The position numbers were made by a program, and so were the translations under genes. Shown piece by piece: positions 37,269-47,016 of a stretch of DNA of 64,000 bases. Position 1 is the first letter of the stretch. Every line of letters starts with the position of its first letter. The stretch is taken from the NCBI RefSeq assembly GCF_018413465.1, contig NZ_JAHCDK010000003.1, positions 361,523 through 425,522 on the forward strand, given 5' to 3'. The notes below the pieces were generated by a model, which saw nothing but the letters and a program-made list of their open reading frames with translations, was not told where the DNA came from and made no database searches. Source of the DNA: Flavobacterium sp. CYK-55 (GTDB lineage: Bacteria > Bacteroidota > Bacteroidia > Flavobacteriales > Flavobacteriaceae).

Positions 37269-37288
37269 GGTTGTGTTGTTGTGTGGCG

Positions 37289-37296
37289 CAAAGATA
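37289..37296 (-). promoter_or_regulatory. -7 promoter box of purM
   Basis: Minus-strand TATCTTTG is a perfect TAnnTTTG match 20 bases before the purM ATG. It supports the shorter start and a separate transcript for purM, since it lies between purM and the end of the OmpA-like gene. Confidence 0.6.
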
Positions 37297-37315
37297 ACCA
37301 AGCTTTTGCTGCCTG

Positions 37316-38083
37316 TCAATGTTCGAGGATTAAAATTTCAACACGGCGGTTGGCATCTTCTTCTTGTGGTGTTTTTTCGGGAATGGTATAGATGGGTTTA
37401 CTGGTTCCGAAGCCTTTGTAAGACAAGCGTTTTCTACTGATTTTTTGTCGCGCCAAATAGTTGTACACCGCTTGGGCTCGGCGCGTAGACAAATCGTTGA
37501 TGTCGTATACCAATTGACAACAAATGTGGCCCTGAATTTCAATTTTAAGCGATGGATGTTCTTCTAAAGCGCACAATAAATCTTGTAAAACCGGCAGTGA
37601 TTGCGGCAGAATACGCGCGGTCATGTTGGCAAAATAAATGCGTGTGAGTTGAATTTTATCGCCCACTTGAGCTTGACTGATTTGCTCACTCAAATGAGAA
37701 TCTTTTGGTTTTTGTGGCTTTTGGGTGTAGTTGATGATGACTTTTCGGTTTTCAGACTGCACTTTTGACTGCGGAAAATCTTCACCAAAACCTTTGATTT
37801 CGTAGCCTTGTTGCACCAAAATATTTTTTTCTTGAAGATAGGCCAAAACTGTTTTGACGCGTTTGATTGACAGTGAATCGTTGTAATGATTACTGCCTTT
37901 CCAGTCACAAAAACCATAAATCTTGGTAACCTCAACATTCGGATGATCAGCAAGCCAATGCTGTAATTGGGTTTGCGCAGTTGGGTTTAAATCGCAGCGG
38001 TCAAAGTCAAAAAAAAGCGTGAGCTCCTGCCCTTGCAGTGCCGCAGACAAAAACATCAAACATACGGCAAACACTTTTTTCAT
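37316..38083 (-). CDS. Exported protein with two OmpA-like domains, paralogue 1
   Basis: A 255-residue protein with a signal peptide (about 1-18, ending LQGQ). Two OmpA-type peptidoglycan-binding modules: a divergent one at about 20-120 (LTLFFDFDRCDLNPTAQTQL, RVKTVLAYL, GFGEDFPQS) and a better conserved one at about 150-255 (INDLSTRRAQAVYNYL, RLSYKGFGTSKP, NRRVEILI). The Asp and Arg that hold diaminopimelate are present in the second. There is no outer-membrane barrel, so it probably sits in the periplasm bound to the wall. It follows its paralogue by 9 bases. Confidence 0.82.
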   Translation of the reverse strand: MKKVFAVCLMFLSAALQGQELTLFFDFDRCDLNPTAQTQLQHWLADHPNVEVTKIYGFCDWKGSNHYNDSLSIKRVKTVLAYLQEKNILVQQGYEIKGFGEDFPQSKVQSENRKVIINYTQKPQKPKDSHLSEQISQAQVGDKIQLTRIYFANMTARILPQSLPVLQDLLCALEEHPSLKIEIQGHICCQLVYDINDLSTRRAQAVYNYLARQKISRKRLSYKGFGTSKPIYTIPEKTPQEEDANRRVEILILEH

Positions 38084-38092
38084 AACACAAAC

Positions 38093-38983
38093 TTATCTTG
38101 CGGTGATTTCAATTTCAACACGACGGTTGGCCGCGCGTTGGGTTTCGTCTTTTTCGGGAATTGGATGAATGGGTTGACTGCTGCCAAAACCTTTATAAGT
38201 GAGCCTTTCAGGATTGATGCCTTGGCCGACCAAAAAGTTTTTGATGGCTTTGGCGCGTTGGGTTGATAAATCATTACGATCAACCGGCATACAACATAAA
38301 TGCCCTTGAATTTGCACTTTCATGCTCGGGTTTTTCTGCAAAACGAGCAGCAATTCATACATTTTAGAGCGCGATTCAGGAACCACAATATAGGTGTTGA
38401 TGACAAAATTCAAGTTGTCAATTTTGAGCTTTTCACCCGTTTGCGCCTCGCCGAGTTTCTTCATAAAAGCAACATCAAGCTTGTATTCGTTGACCGAACC
38501 ATCCGGATTGGTGAATTGCATTTGTTCGGGATAATGAATCACTTCGCGCAATTCTGAAACCGGTTCTTTGGGTTTGATGCCTAGAATTTCGTCTTCACGC
38601 GGTAAATCTTTTTCGAGCAAATAATAAATGGTCACTTTTCGGTTTTGGGCTTTGTTGGCTGATAGTGCGAAGTTTTCGCCGAAGCTGCGCGTTTTAAAAT
38701 CGTCGCGAATCTTGATGCGATTCTGAATCTTGTTGTAAATACAAGCAACGCGTTTTTGCGCCAGTGTATCGTTGTACCCTGAAGTTCCGTCTTCATCGGT
38801 AAAACCGTGAATGGCAAGGATTTTTCCGGTGGTATTGGAAGTTATCCACTGCTCTAAAGATTGGGTTTGTGTTGTATTGAGTTCAAACTTATTGCTATCA
38901 AAATAAACCGAGAAATTTTCTTGAGCAAAAAATGATGAAACATTTAAAACCAAACAAAATAAAATAAAGACAAGCTTTTTCAT
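38093..38983 (-). CDS. Exported protein with two OmpA-like domains, paralogue 2
   Basis: A 296-residue protein with a signal peptide (about 1-20, ending FFAQ). The same plan as the next gene: a first OmpA-like module at about 22-125 (FSVYFDSNKFELNTTQTQSL, GFTDEDGTSGYNDTLAQKRV), a linker, and a second at about 190-296 (RNDLSTQRAKAIKNFL, RLTYKGFGSSQP, ANRRVEIEI). The pair clearly arose by tandem duplication. Wall binding is likely from the second module; the divergent first module may bind something else. It is the first gene of the pair. Confidence 0.82.
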   Translation of the reverse strand: MKKLVFILFCLVLNVSSFFAQENFSVYFDSNKFELNTTQTQSLEQWITSNTTGKILAIHGFTDEDGTSGYNDTLAQKRVACIYNKIQNRIKIRDDFKTRSFGENFALSANKAQNRKVTIYYLLEKDLPREDEILGIKPKEPVSELREVIHYPEQMQFTNPDGSVNEYKLDVAFMKKLGEAQTGEKLKIDNLNFVINTYIVVPESRSKMYELLLVLQKNPSMKVQIQGHLCCMPVDRNDLSTQRAKAIKNFLVGQGINPERLTYKGFGSSQPIHPIPEKDETQRAANRRVEIEITAR

Positions 38984-39072
38984 GCCGCAGAAACTGATGA
39001 CCCAAAAATAAATAATAATTACCTGAACAAACGTTTAAATAGACCTTAAATTACTTATGCTTGGATACAAAT

Positions 39073-39103
39073 AAAAATCCCGCCTTTTGAGCGGGATTTT
39101 TTC
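39073..39103 (-). terminator. Terminator after glnN
   Basis: Perfect arms AATCCCGC (39076-39083) and GCGGGATT (39091-39098) lie 14 bases beyond the glnN stop, with A and T runs on both sides. Confidence 0.8.
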
Positions 39104-39116
39104 TAATTCAAAATGA

Positions 39117-41306
39117 CTATCGTGTGAATAATAACTCTCTGTATTTAGTGAGTGTCCACATTTCATCATCGACCAACAACTCAAGTTTGTCGCAATGGTC
39201 ACGAATGACATCGAAATACGGTTTTACTTTGTCACAATAAGCATCGGCCATTTTCTCAACAGAAGTCAAGTTGTTGGCCTTTTTGCGCTCTTCAATCATG
39301 GCATCAACATTTGAGTTAATACCCTCAATATGCAATGAAATTTCTTTGATGAGCGAGATTTGTTCTTTGGCGATTTTCTCAAAATCTTTTCCGAAGATTT
39401 CTTTAAGGCCGCGCACATTTTCAATCAAAGTATTTTGGTAACGAATGGCCGTTGGAATAACATGATTTCTGGCAATATCACCTAAAATTCTACCTTCAAT
39501 TTGGATTTTTTTGGTGTATTCTTCGAGTTCAATTTCATAACGCGCTTCCACCTCAACATGATTCATAATGCCCAACTCTTCAAAAAGCTTTACAGCTTCT
39601 TTCGAAACTTTAGCTTTTAGAGCTTTTGGTGTGGTTTTGTGGTTGCTCAATCCGCGTTTTTTAGCTTCTTTTTCCCAAGCGTCGCTGTAGCCATCACCTT
39701 CAAACAAGATGTTTTTGGTTTCTTTGATGTATTCACGTAAAATGTTGAAAATCGCTTCGTCTTTTTTGAGGCCTTTTTTCTCAATCAGCGCATCTACCTC
39801 AACTTTAAAATCAATCAATTGTTTGGCTACAATCGCGTTCAAAGTAGTCATTGATGTAGCGCAGTTGGCTGATGAACCTACCGCACGGAACTCAAATTTA
39901 TTTCCGGTAAACGCAAAAGGCGAAGTACGGTTACGATCGGTATTATCCAACAATACATCTGGAATTTTACCAACCACATTGAGTTTTAAATCAGTTTTTT
40001 CTTCTGGTGAAAGTTTACCGTTGGTTACCCCTTCAAGTTCTGCCAATACTTTGGTCAATTGCTGTCCGATGAATACAGAAATAATGGCCGGTGGCGCTTC
40101 ATTCGCACCCAAACGGTGGTCATTACTTGCCGATGCGATGGAAGCACGAAGCAATTCTTCATAACGATAAACCGCTTTAATGGTATTGATGAAGAAAGTC
40201 AAAAACTGCAAGTTGCTCATCGGTGTTTTGCCCGGAGCCAATAAGTTTACGCCTGTATCAGTAGCCAATGACCAGTTGTTGTGTTTACCAGAACCGTTCA
40301 CACCTTTGAATGGTTTTTCGTGCATCAACACTTTGAAATCGTGACGCTCAGCAACTTTTGACATCACATCCATCAGCAATGAATTGTGATCAACAGCTAA
40401 GTTGGTTTCTTCAAAAATCGGGGCTAACTCAAACTGATTAGGCGCTACTTCGTTGTGGCGCGTTTTTACCGGAATTCCAAGCAACATACACTCGTTTTCT
40501 AGATCGCGCATATAATTCAAAACACGCGTTGGAATCGACCCAAAATAGTGATCTTCTAATTGTTGTCCTTTGGCCGATGTATGACCCAGCAATGTTCTTC
40601 CGGTCATGTTGATATCCGGACGTGAAGCTGCCAAAGCCGAGTCAATCAAAAAGTATTCTTGCTCCCAACCCAAAGTCGGAGTAACTTTCTTTACATTTTT
40701 ATCAAAATATTTAGCGACTTCTGTTGCTGCCTCATCAATTGAAGTCAAGGCACGCAACAAAGGTGTTTTATTATCTAAAGCCTCACCAGTGTAGGATACA
40801 AATACTGTAGGAATACACAAAGTAGTTCCGTAGATGAAGGCCGGAGATGTTGGGTCCCAAGCAGTGTAACCTCTGGCTTCAAAAGTATTGCGGATTCCTC
40901 CGTTCGGAAAAGACGAAGCATCAGGTTCTTGTTGTACCAATTGACCACCACCAAATTTTTCAACCGGATCACTTCCGTCAAATGAAGTTTCAAAAAAGGC
41001 ATCGTGTTTTTCAGCAGTAGCACCGGTTAATGGTTGAAACCAGTGGGTATAATGGGTTACTCCTTTGGTGAGCGACCATTCTTTCATACCCATTGCAATA
41101 TAATCTGCCAACTTGCGATCAATTTTAGTCCCGTGCTGGACAGCGCTTTTAACTGCTTTGTAAGCCTCAGGCGTGAGGAATTGTCGCATGGCTTTGTCGT
41201 TAAATACATTGGAACCAAAAATCGCCGACTTTTTGTCGAGTTCTTCTACTTTAACCGGTTTTCTGTTTCCGGCGGTGTGTAGTGCTTGAAAACGTAATGT
41301 TGACAT
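39117..41306 (-). CDS. glnN: Glutamine synthetase type III
   Basis: A 729-residue cytoplasmic enzyme that makes glutamine from glutamate, ammonia and ATP. The length and the blocks GWEQEYFLID, KTRHNEVAPNQFELAPIFEE, HEKPFKGVNGSGKHNNWS and RNRTSPFAFTGNKFEFRAVGSS are those of the large GSIII class, which forms dodecamers unlike GSI and is typical of Bacteroidota. The C-terminal ~200 residues are the helical extension of this class. It is monocistronic, with a perfect TAnnTTTG box upstream and a strong terminator. No PII or amt gene is nearby. Confidence 0.96.
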   Translation of the reverse strand: MSTLRFQALHTAGNRKPVKVEELDKKSAIFGSNVFNDKAMRQFLTPEAYKAVKSAVQHGTKIDRKLADYIAMGMKEWSLTKGVTHYTHWFQPLTGATAEKHDAFFETSFDGSDPVEKFGGGQLVQQEPDASSFPNGGIRNTFEARGYTAWDPTSPAFIYGTTLCIPTVFVSYTGEALDNKTPLLRALTSIDEAATEVAKYFDKNVKKVTPTLGWEQEYFLIDSALAASRPDINMTGRTLLGHTSAKGQQLEDHYFGSIPTRVLNYMRDLENECMLLGIPVKTRHNEVAPNQFELAPIFEETNLAVDHNSLLMDVMSKVAERHDFKVLMHEKPFKGVNGSGKHNNWSLATDTGVNLLAPGKTPMSNLQFLTFFINTIKAVYRYEELLRASIASASNDHRLGANEAPPAIISVFIGQQLTKVLAELEGVTNGKLSPEEKTDLKLNVVGKIPDVLLDNTDRNRTSPFAFTGNKFEFRAVGSSANCATSMTTLNAIVAKQLIDFKVEVDALIEKKGLKKDEAIFNILREYIKETKNILFEGDGYSDAWEKEAKKRGLSNHKTTPKALKAKVSKEAVKLFEELGIMNHVEVEARYEIELEEYTKKIQIEGRILGDIARNHVIPTAIRYQNTLIENVRGLKEIFGKDFEKIAKEQISLIKEISLHIEGINSNVDAMIEERKKANNLTSVEKMADAYCDKVKPYFDVIRDHCDKLELLVDDEMWTLTKYRELLFTR

Positions 41307-41346
41307 AAAATTTGTTTTAAAAGGTTTTACCCCGTTGTTTGTGATG

Positions 41347-41354
41347 CAAATTTA
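41347..41354 (-). promoter_or_regulatory. -7 promoter box of glnN
   Basis: Minus-strand TAAATTTG is a perfect TAnnTTTG match about 40 bases before the glnN ATG. A TTTG that could serve as -33 lies 14 bases upstream, slightly closer than usual. Confidence 0.5.
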
Positions 41355-41515
41355 TAAAAAAATACATCCAAAATAATTTATACCCCTATTTTTTACAGGG
41401 TTATTTTAAAAATTAGATAAAATGTTTGTTTTTATAGACCAAAAACATATGCCTGCAAAAGTTGCCGATGAAATACACAAGGGTTATATTTGTTCCATAC
41501 CCAATAAACTGCTTT

Positions 41516-42466
41516 ATGATTGTTTGGATTCTATTTTTACTCGGAATTTTTGCCATTCTTGCCCTCGATTTAGGCGTATTCAACAAAACACCACATATTA
41601 TTAGTGCGCGTGAAGCCGGAAAATGGACTGCCGTTTGGGTTTCACTTTCGTTTGTTTTTTCAGGCGTAGTCTATTTATTATATCAAAACCAATCCATTGA
41701 CAATCCTGACCAACTTTCACCTACTGGCGCTTTGATGAAATTTATCTCGGGATATTTAATTGAATTATCGTTGAGCATTGACAACATTTTTGTCATGGCG
41801 GTTATCTTTAGCTCCTTTAAAATTGCGCAGAAATACCAGCACCGAATTTTGTTTTGGGGTATTCTAGGCGCGATTATTTTTAGAGGTTTGATGATTTTTT
41901 TCGGAGTTATCCTGATTCGTCAATTTAGCTGGACCACATACTTATTTGGAGCATTCTTATTATTTACTGCCGGAAAAATGCTTTTCTCCGCACAAAGTGA
42001 AGAGCCATTTGAACCAAAAGAATCATGGGTGTATAAATTATTAGGAAAAGTGATGCCGATTTCAAGCAAAACCGATCACGAACATTTTGTCATCAAAAAA
42101 GAGAATAAAACCTTCGCCACACCTTTATTGGTAGCCCTAGTCATCATTGAAGTTATGGATGTTTTGTTTGCCTTAGACAGCGTACCGGCTATCTTGGCCA
42201 TCACCTCTGATCCTTTTTTGGTTTTTAGTTCAAACATCTTTGCTATTTTGGGCTTGCGATCAATGTACTTTTTCTTGGCGCATATGCTTGAAAAATTTGC
42301 ACATCTTGAATATAGCCTCATTGCTATTTTGAGCTTTGTAGGTTTAAAAATGATTTTACACGACTTTATTGAAATTCCAGAGTGGGCTTCTTTGAGTTTT
42401 ATTGCGGTTGCTTTAGCAATCGGCGTTTGGGTTTCGCTTAAAAGCAACCCTGAAAATAAGGCATAA
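41516..42466 (+). CDS. TerC-family integral membrane protein
   Basis: A 316-residue membrane protein with eight or nine helices. Family blocks are LDLGVFNKTPHIIS, the repeated acidic motifs LSIDNIFVMAVIF and LFALDSVPAILAI, and LRSMYFFLAHML. TerC proteins are linked to tellurite resistance and, more recently, to manganese export coupled to secreted metalloproteins; the Asp residues in the two repeats are the likely metal ligands. An earlier in-frame ATG at 41462 would add a poorly hydrophobic 18-residue extension; MIVWILFLLGIF at 41516 is the usual start. A short overlapping frame at 41422 is not considered real. Confidence 0.88.
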   Translation: MIVWILFLLGIFAILALDLGVFNKTPHIISAREAGKWTAVWVSLSFVFSGVVYLLYQNQSIDNPDQLSPTGALMKFISGYLIELSLSIDNIFVMAVIFSSFKIAQKYQHRILFWGILGAIIFRGLMIFFGVILIRQFSWTTYLFGAFLLFTAGKMLFSAQSEEPFEPKESWVYKLLGKVMPISSKTDHEHFVIKKENKTFATPLLVALVIIEVMDVLFALDSVPAILAITSDPFLVFSSNIFAILGLRSMYFFLAHMLEKFAHLEYSLIAILSFVGLKMILHDFIEIPEWASLSFIAVALAIGVWVSLKSNPENKA

Positions 42467-42489
42467 AAAAACCGCCCGTAAAGGCGGCT
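42465..42489 (-). terminator. Terminator after the small lipoprotein gene
   Basis: Arms CCGCC (42472-42476) and GGCGG (42483-42487); on the minus strand the hairpin is followed by seven T. It overlaps the stop of the convergent terC-like gene. Confidence 0.7.
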
Positions 42490-42507
42490 GGCATCAGCAA
42501 AAGTTAA

Positions 42508-43035
42508 TTAGGGTAAAACTTTTACTTTTTGATCATTAATTTTATAAGTCTTAATTAAGGTTTTATAATCCATATCGTACGGATCAACAGAACTCTTATT
42601 GCTTAAATAGCCTGGAATAATGACAATTCTAAAAGTTTGATTGTACAAGTAATTAGGCGTAGTTGAGATGTTATAATTTCCTCCGGCATAAATTGTAAAA
42701 TCAACTCTGCTAAAATCATAATCATAATCTAATTCACCTTGGTTTAAATAAAGTGTTCTTGGAATGGGTTGCCAAATAGGTGTTTGTGAATTAATGGTTC
42801 CAGACATTCTGTAAATAATAATGTTATCTGAAAGTAAGATCTGCGGATCCAATGCACGGTAAATCGTATACTCGTTATTAGCATCGAGCGAAAAGTTTAC
42901 ATTTCTAAGTTCAAAAACTTCACTTTCGGCTGAATATCCATCATTGCCTTGCGGACCTTGCGGGCCTTCCGGGCCTTCACAACTATTCAATATCAAAGAA
43001 CAAACACTTGCTAAGAGTAATGCTATTTTTTTCAT
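42508..43035 (-). CDS. Lipoprotein with short collagen-like motif
   Basis: A 175-residue lipoprotein with a lipobox LNSC (Cys at about 19). Directly after the Cys comes a short collagen-like stretch (GPEGPQGPQG), a feature seen in a group of Bacteroidota lipoproteins, then a beta-rich domain with many Tyr and Asn (VFELRNVNFSLDANNEYTIY, YNQTFRIVIIPGYL). I do not recognise the domain. It is monocistronic, with its own terminator, and a long two-tier inverted repeat overlaps its 5' leader (43039-43080), close to the start codon. Confidence 0.75.
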   Translation of the reverse strand: MKKIALLLASVCSLILNSCEGPEGPQGPQGNDGYSAESEVFELRNVNFSLDANNEYTIYRALDPQILLSDNIIIYRMSGTINSQTPIWQPIPRTLYLNQGELDYDYDFSRVDFTIYAGGNYNISTTPNYLYNQTFRIVIIPGYLSNKSSVDPYDMDYKTLIKTYKINDQKVKVLP

Positions 43036-43038
43036 GAC

Positions 43039-43080
43039 TTTGGTTTTTATGGTTATGCGCCGCGCATTTCAAAAACCAAA
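43039..43080. promoter_or_regulatory. Nested inverted repeat in the leader of the collagen-like lipoprotein gene
   Basis: The outer arms TTTGGTTTTT (43039-43048) and AAAAACCAAA (43071-43080) pair perfectly over 10 bases and enclose an inner hairpin ATGCG-CCG-CGCAT (43055-43067). The element ends 3 bases before the lipoprotein ATG, so it would fold next to the start codon or act as an operator. Confidence 0.55.
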
Positions 43081-43135
43081 CCAAAAATTAACCAAAACCT
43101 AAAATGTTTAATTTTGACAAATCATTAACACAATT

Positions 43136-43354
43136 ATGAATCATCCAAAGTTCAAAGCAGTACACCAGCAAGTTCAAGAAGTCATAGATTTAATCGGGCA
43201 TAAAAATAATACCCTCGCGCAAATCAAAATCAACAATACCCGAGAATTGCTGGACGCATTAATTGACTTTACTACTGATGATGCTGATTTGATTGAAATC
43301 AGTAAGTACCAAATTTTAATCAACCAACTTGAAAAATCAATCGCAGGAAAATAA
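43136..43354 (+). CDS. Small conserved-looking hypothetical protein
   Basis: A 72-residue, mostly helical, cytoplasmic protein without Cys, His-rich or membrane features. The sequence (VHQQVQEVIDLIGH, NNTRELLDALIDFTTDDADLIEI) looks like a helical hairpin. I do not recognise the family. The start is supported by the divergent layout with the lipoprotein gene and the end by a terminator hairpin just after the stop, so it is likely a real gene. Function unknown. Confidence 0.6.
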   Translation: MNHPKFKAVHQQVQEVIDLIGHKNNTLAQIKINNTRELLDALIDFTTDDADLIEISKYQILINQLEKSIAGK

Positions 43355-43385
43355 AAAAGCACGAGCTTCAAAACCCGTGCTTTCT
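43352..43385. terminator. Bidirectional terminator between the small protein and the mutase
   Basis: Arms AAAGCACG (43356-43363) and CGTGCTTT (43376-43383) with a 12-base loop; A-run upstream, so it best serves the minus-strand mutase gene but can also stop the small plus-strand gene. Confidence 0.75.
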
Positions 43386-43404
43386 AATAAATGATATAAA
43401 TAGA

Positions 43405-46400
43405 TTACATATTGCGTCGGTACTGACCGCCTACTTCAAACAAAGCTTTGGTGATTTGCCCGAGTGAACAAACTTTAGCAGCCTCCATAATACACTCAAA
43501 AATGTTTCGGTTGTTGATGGCAGAATCTTGAATTTTACTGAGTTGATCGGTTACTCTTTCAGCCTGAAAACCGTGTAAAGCTTCGAGCATTGTTATCTGA
43601 TATTGCTTTTCTTCTTCGGTGGCGCGAATCACTTCAGCCGGAATGACCGTTGGCGAACCTTTTGAACTGAGGAATGTATTCACCCCAATAATAGGGAATT
43701 CACCGGTATGTTTGAGCATTTCATAATACAAACTCTCTTCTTGAATTTTCGAGCGCTGATACATGGTTTCCATCGCACCGAGCACACCGCCTCTTTCCGT
43801 AATTCGGTCAAATTCGGTCAAAACAGCTTCTTCAACCAAATCAGTCAATTCTTCAATAATAAACGAACCTTGAATTGGATTTTCATTTTTGGCCAAACCT
43901 AACTCCTTATTAATAATGAGCTGAATAGCCATCGCACGACGCACAGATTCTTCGGTTGGTGTCGTAATCGCCTCATCATAAGCGTTGGTATGCAATGAGT
44001 TACAATTGTCATAAATAGCATACAAAGCTTGCAGCGTTGTTCTGATGTCATTGAAGTCAATTTCTTGCGCATGCAGCGAACGACCCGAAGTCTGAATGTG
44101 GTATTTGAGCATTTGCGCTCTTTCATTGGCGCCGTATTTATTCTTGAGCGCTTTGGCCCAAATTCTCCTGGCTACACGACCAATCACGGCATATTCAGGG
44201 TCAATTCCATTGGAAAAGAAAAACGACAAATTCGGACCAAAATCATTGATGTTCATACCGCGACTCAAGTAATACTCAACATAAGTAAAACCGTTGGCCA
44301 ATGTAAACGCCAATTGCGTGATTGGGTTGGCTCCAGCCTCGGCAATATGATAACCCGAAATAGAAACCGAATAAAAATTACGGACGTTTTTCTGAATGAA
44401 GTATTCTTGAACATCGCCCATCAATCTCAAGGCAAATTCGGTTGAGAAAATACACGTATTCTGCGCTTGATCTTCTTTTAAAATATCGGCCTGAACTGTT
44501 CCGCGCACTTGCGAAAGTGTTTTGGCTTTGATTTCGTTATAAACATCGGCCGGCAAAACCTGATCGCCGGTTACCCCCAAAAGCATCAAGCCCAAACCAT
44601 TGTTTCCTTGTGGTAATTCGCCTTGGTATTTCGGACGAGGAATTCCTTTGCGTTTATAGATTTCATTGATTTTCTCTTCAATTTCAACCTGAAGATTGTT
44701 TTCAATAATGTATTTTTCGCAGTTCTGATCAATAGCCGCATTCATAAAGAAACCGAGCAACATCGGCGCCGGACCGTTGATGGTCATAGAAACCGAAGTC
44801 ATCGGATGGCTCAAATCAAAACCGGAATACAACTTTTTGGCATCGTCTAAACAACAAATAGAAACCCCGGCATTTCCGATTTTTCCGTAGATATCCGGAC
44901 GCAAATCAGGATCGTTTCCGTAGAGCGTTACCGAATCAAAAGCGGTAGACAGACGCTTGGCCGGCATGCCGAGTGAAACATAATGAAAACGGCGATTGGT
45001 TCTTTCCGGTCCGCCTTCACCGGCAAACATACGCGTCGGATCTTCGCCTTCGCGCTTAAACGGATACAAACCTGAAGTAAACGGAAACTCGCCCGGTACG
45101 TTTTCTTGCAAAACCCATTGCAAAATGTCTCCCCAAGCTTGATATTTCGGCAAAGCCACTTTCGGAATTTGCGAATGCGATAAACTCTCGGTATGGGTTT
45201 GAATCTTGATTTCTTTGTCGCGTACTTTAAAACTGTACACCGGATTTTTATACATCGAAACTTTGGCATTCCAGTTCAAAATAACTTCCCAGTTGTACGG
45301 ATCTAAATCCATTCTGATTTTGTCAAATTGTTGTAAAAGCAATTCTAAAAACACCTTGTTGTCTTCGGTTCTGTTGAGCGAAATCGCGTCAATTCCTGAC
45401 TTATCAATCGCGATGGTTTGCTTATTGACCGTTTCAAGAGTTTTATAAACTCCGTATAATTTCTGAGCCACATCCACCTGAGATTTTGCCTTGGCGTCAT
45501 ACGAGCGATTGTTCTCGGCAATTTCAGACAAATAGCGCGTGCAATGCGGCGGAATCACAAAGATTTTCTCGCTCATCTCACGGGTAATTTCAAAAGTTGA
45601 TTTCAAATCTACTCCGGTGCGCTCCACCACTTTATCCATGATTTTTTTGTAGAGCGTATTCATGCCCGGATCGTTGAACTGCGAAGCAATCGTGCCAATC
45701 ACCGGCATATCATCGGGGTTTTGATCCCACAAATTATGGTTGCGTTGGTATTGTTTTTTTACATCGCGAATGGCATCCAGTGCCCCGCGTTTGTCAAATT
45801 TGTTGATGGCCACCAAATCGGCAAAATCGAGCATGTCAATTTTCTCCAACTGTGTCGCCGCACCAAATTCAGGTGTCATGACATAGAGCGAAACATCAGA
45901 ATGATCTAAAATTTCGGTATCCGACTGACCAATGCCTGAAGTTTCTAAAACAATTAAATCGTAATGAGCAGCTTTGAGTACTTCAATAGCCTCGGCTACA
46001 TATTTTGACAAAGCCAAATTTGATTGACGCGTAGCCAACGAACGCATATACACCCGCGGATTGTTGATGGCGTTCATGCGAATTCTGTCGCCCAGCAAAG
46101 CGCCGCCGGTTTTCCTTTTGGATGGATCAACCGAAATGAGCCCGATGGTTTTCTCCGGAAAATCAATCAAAAATCTGCGCACGAGCTCATCTACTAAAGA
46201 TGATTTTCCGGCGCCACCGGTTCCGGTAATACCCAAAACTGGTGTTTTGCAATCAATATTTTTGGTGTGTATAGAATCTAAAGTGGGTTTGGCTGCCTCC
46301 GGAAAGTTCTCAGCCGATGAAATAATGCGCGCAATAGCTTTCGGATTTTTACCCGGTAGTTCATTGATTTCACCATTGAGAGAATCCCCTACCGGAAAAT

Positions 46401-46830
46401 CTGCGCGTTGCACCAAATCATTGATCATGCCTTGCAAACCCATCGCACGCCCGTCATCAGGTGAATAGATGCGTTCGATTCCGTAGGATTGCAATTCTTC
46501 AATTTCTGAAGGAAGAATTACTCCGCCGCCGCCGCCGAAGATTTTAATGTGGCTCGCTCCTTTTTCTTGGAGCAAATCATACATATATTTAAAATACTCG
46601 TTGTGCCCGCCTTGGTAAGATGTCATCGCGATGGCATTCGCATCTTCTTGAATAGCTGTATTGACTACTTCTTCAACGCTGCGGTCGTGACCGAGGTGAA
46701 TCACTTCAACACCGGTGGCTTGAATAATGCGGCGCATGATGTTGATGGCAGCATCGTGACCATCAAAAAGCGAAGCAGCAGTAACGATTCTTACTTTATT
46801 TACGGGAATATACGGTTGGGCTTGTTCCAT
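43405..46830 (-). CDS. icmF: Fused coenzyme-B12-dependent acyl-CoA mutase (IcmF type)
   Basis: A 1141-residue fusion. Residues 12-145 are the B12-binding domain (FDGHDAAI with the base-off His25, then TSYQGGH and FGGGGGV). Residues 195-420 are a MeaB/ArgK-type G protein with P-loop 203-210 (GTGGAGKS) and NKFD at 343-346. The C-terminal part (about 560-1141) is the mutase barrel. This order is that of IcmF, which interconverts isobutyryl- and n-butyryl-CoA and carries its own chaperone. At the two positions that separate these from methylmalonyl-CoA mutase it has Phe602 (RMFAGEG) and Gln790 (QNTCIF), as in IcmF, not Tyr and Arg. Isovaleryl/pivalyl-CoA use is also known in the family. Monocistronic. 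Confidence 0.9.
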   Translation of the reverse strand: MEQAQPYIPVNKVRIVTAASLFDGHDAAINIMRRIIQATGVEVIHLGHDRSVEEVVNTAIQEDANAIAMTSYQGGHNEYFKYMYDLLQEKGASHIKIFGGGGGVILPSEIEELQSYGIERIYSPDDGRAMGLQGMINDLVQRADFPVGDSLNGEINELPGKNPKAIARIISSAENFPEAAKPTLDSIHTKNIDCKTPVLGITGTGGAGKSSLVDELVRRFLIDFPEKTIGLISVDPSKRKTGGALLGDRIRMNAINNPRVYMRSLATRQSNLALSKYVAEAIEVLKAAHYDLIVLETSGIGQSDTEILDHSDVSLYVMTPEFGAATQLEKIDMLDFADLVAINKFDKRGALDAIRDVKKQYQRNHNLWDQNPDDMPVIGTIASQFNDPGMNTLYKKIMDKVVERTGVDLKSTFEITREMSEKIFVIPPHCTRYLSEIAENNRSYDAKAKSQVDVAQKLYGVYKTLETVNKQTIAIDKSGIDAISLNRTEDNKVFLELLLQQFDKIRMDLDPYNWEVILNWNAKVSMYKNPVYSFKVRDKEIKIQTHTESLSHSQIPKVALPKYQAWGDILQWVLQENVPGEFPFTSGLYPFKREGEDPTRMFAGEGGPERTNRRFHYVSLGMPAKRLSTAFDSVTLYGNDPDLRPDIYGKIGNAGVSICCLDDAKKLYSGFDLSHPMTSVSMTINGPAPMLLGFFMNAAIDQNCEKYIIENNLQVEIEEKINEIYKRKGIPRPKYQGELPQGNNGLGLMLLGVTGDQVLPADVYNEIKAKTLSQVRGTVQADILKEDQAQNTCIFSTEFALRLMGDVQEYFIQKNVRNFYSVSISGYHIAEAGANPITQLAFTLANGFTYVEYYLSRGMNINDFGPNLSFFFSNGIDPEYAVIGRVARRIWAKALKNKYGANERAQMLKYHIQTSGRSLHAQEIDFNDIRTTLQALYAIYDNCNSLHTNAYDEAITTPTEESVRRAMAIQLIINKELGLAKNENPIQGSFIIEELTDLVEEAVLTEFDRITERGGVLGAMETMYQRSKIQEESLYYEMLKHTGEFPIIGVNTFLSSKGSPTVIPAEVIRATEEEKQYQITMLEALHGFQAERVTDQLSKIQDSAINNRNIFECIMEAAKVCSLGQITKALFEVGGQYRRNM

Positions 46831-47016
46831 TGTTAACAGATTCTGTTTTTAAAGCGTGCAATTTACAGAATTTTCAAAAATTTTCGGGCGGAGATTTTAA
46901 AAAGATAAAAACATCATAAAATCAACCGTTTGTCTTGTTTCATTGTTAATTCAAGCGGCTTTAAGACTAATCAAGCGTATCTTTCGTTACCTTTTGACAC
47001 CTTTAAAAACTGACCC

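Noticed and set aside
41422..41604. A 60-codon open frame at the start of the TerC-family gene
   Set aside because: It overlaps the real gene in another frame and has no own features; the TerC frame from 41516 explains the region.
43405..46830. Annotation as plain methylmalonyl-CoA mutase
   Set aside because: Domain order with an internal G protein and the Phe602/Gln790 pair fit IcmF better.
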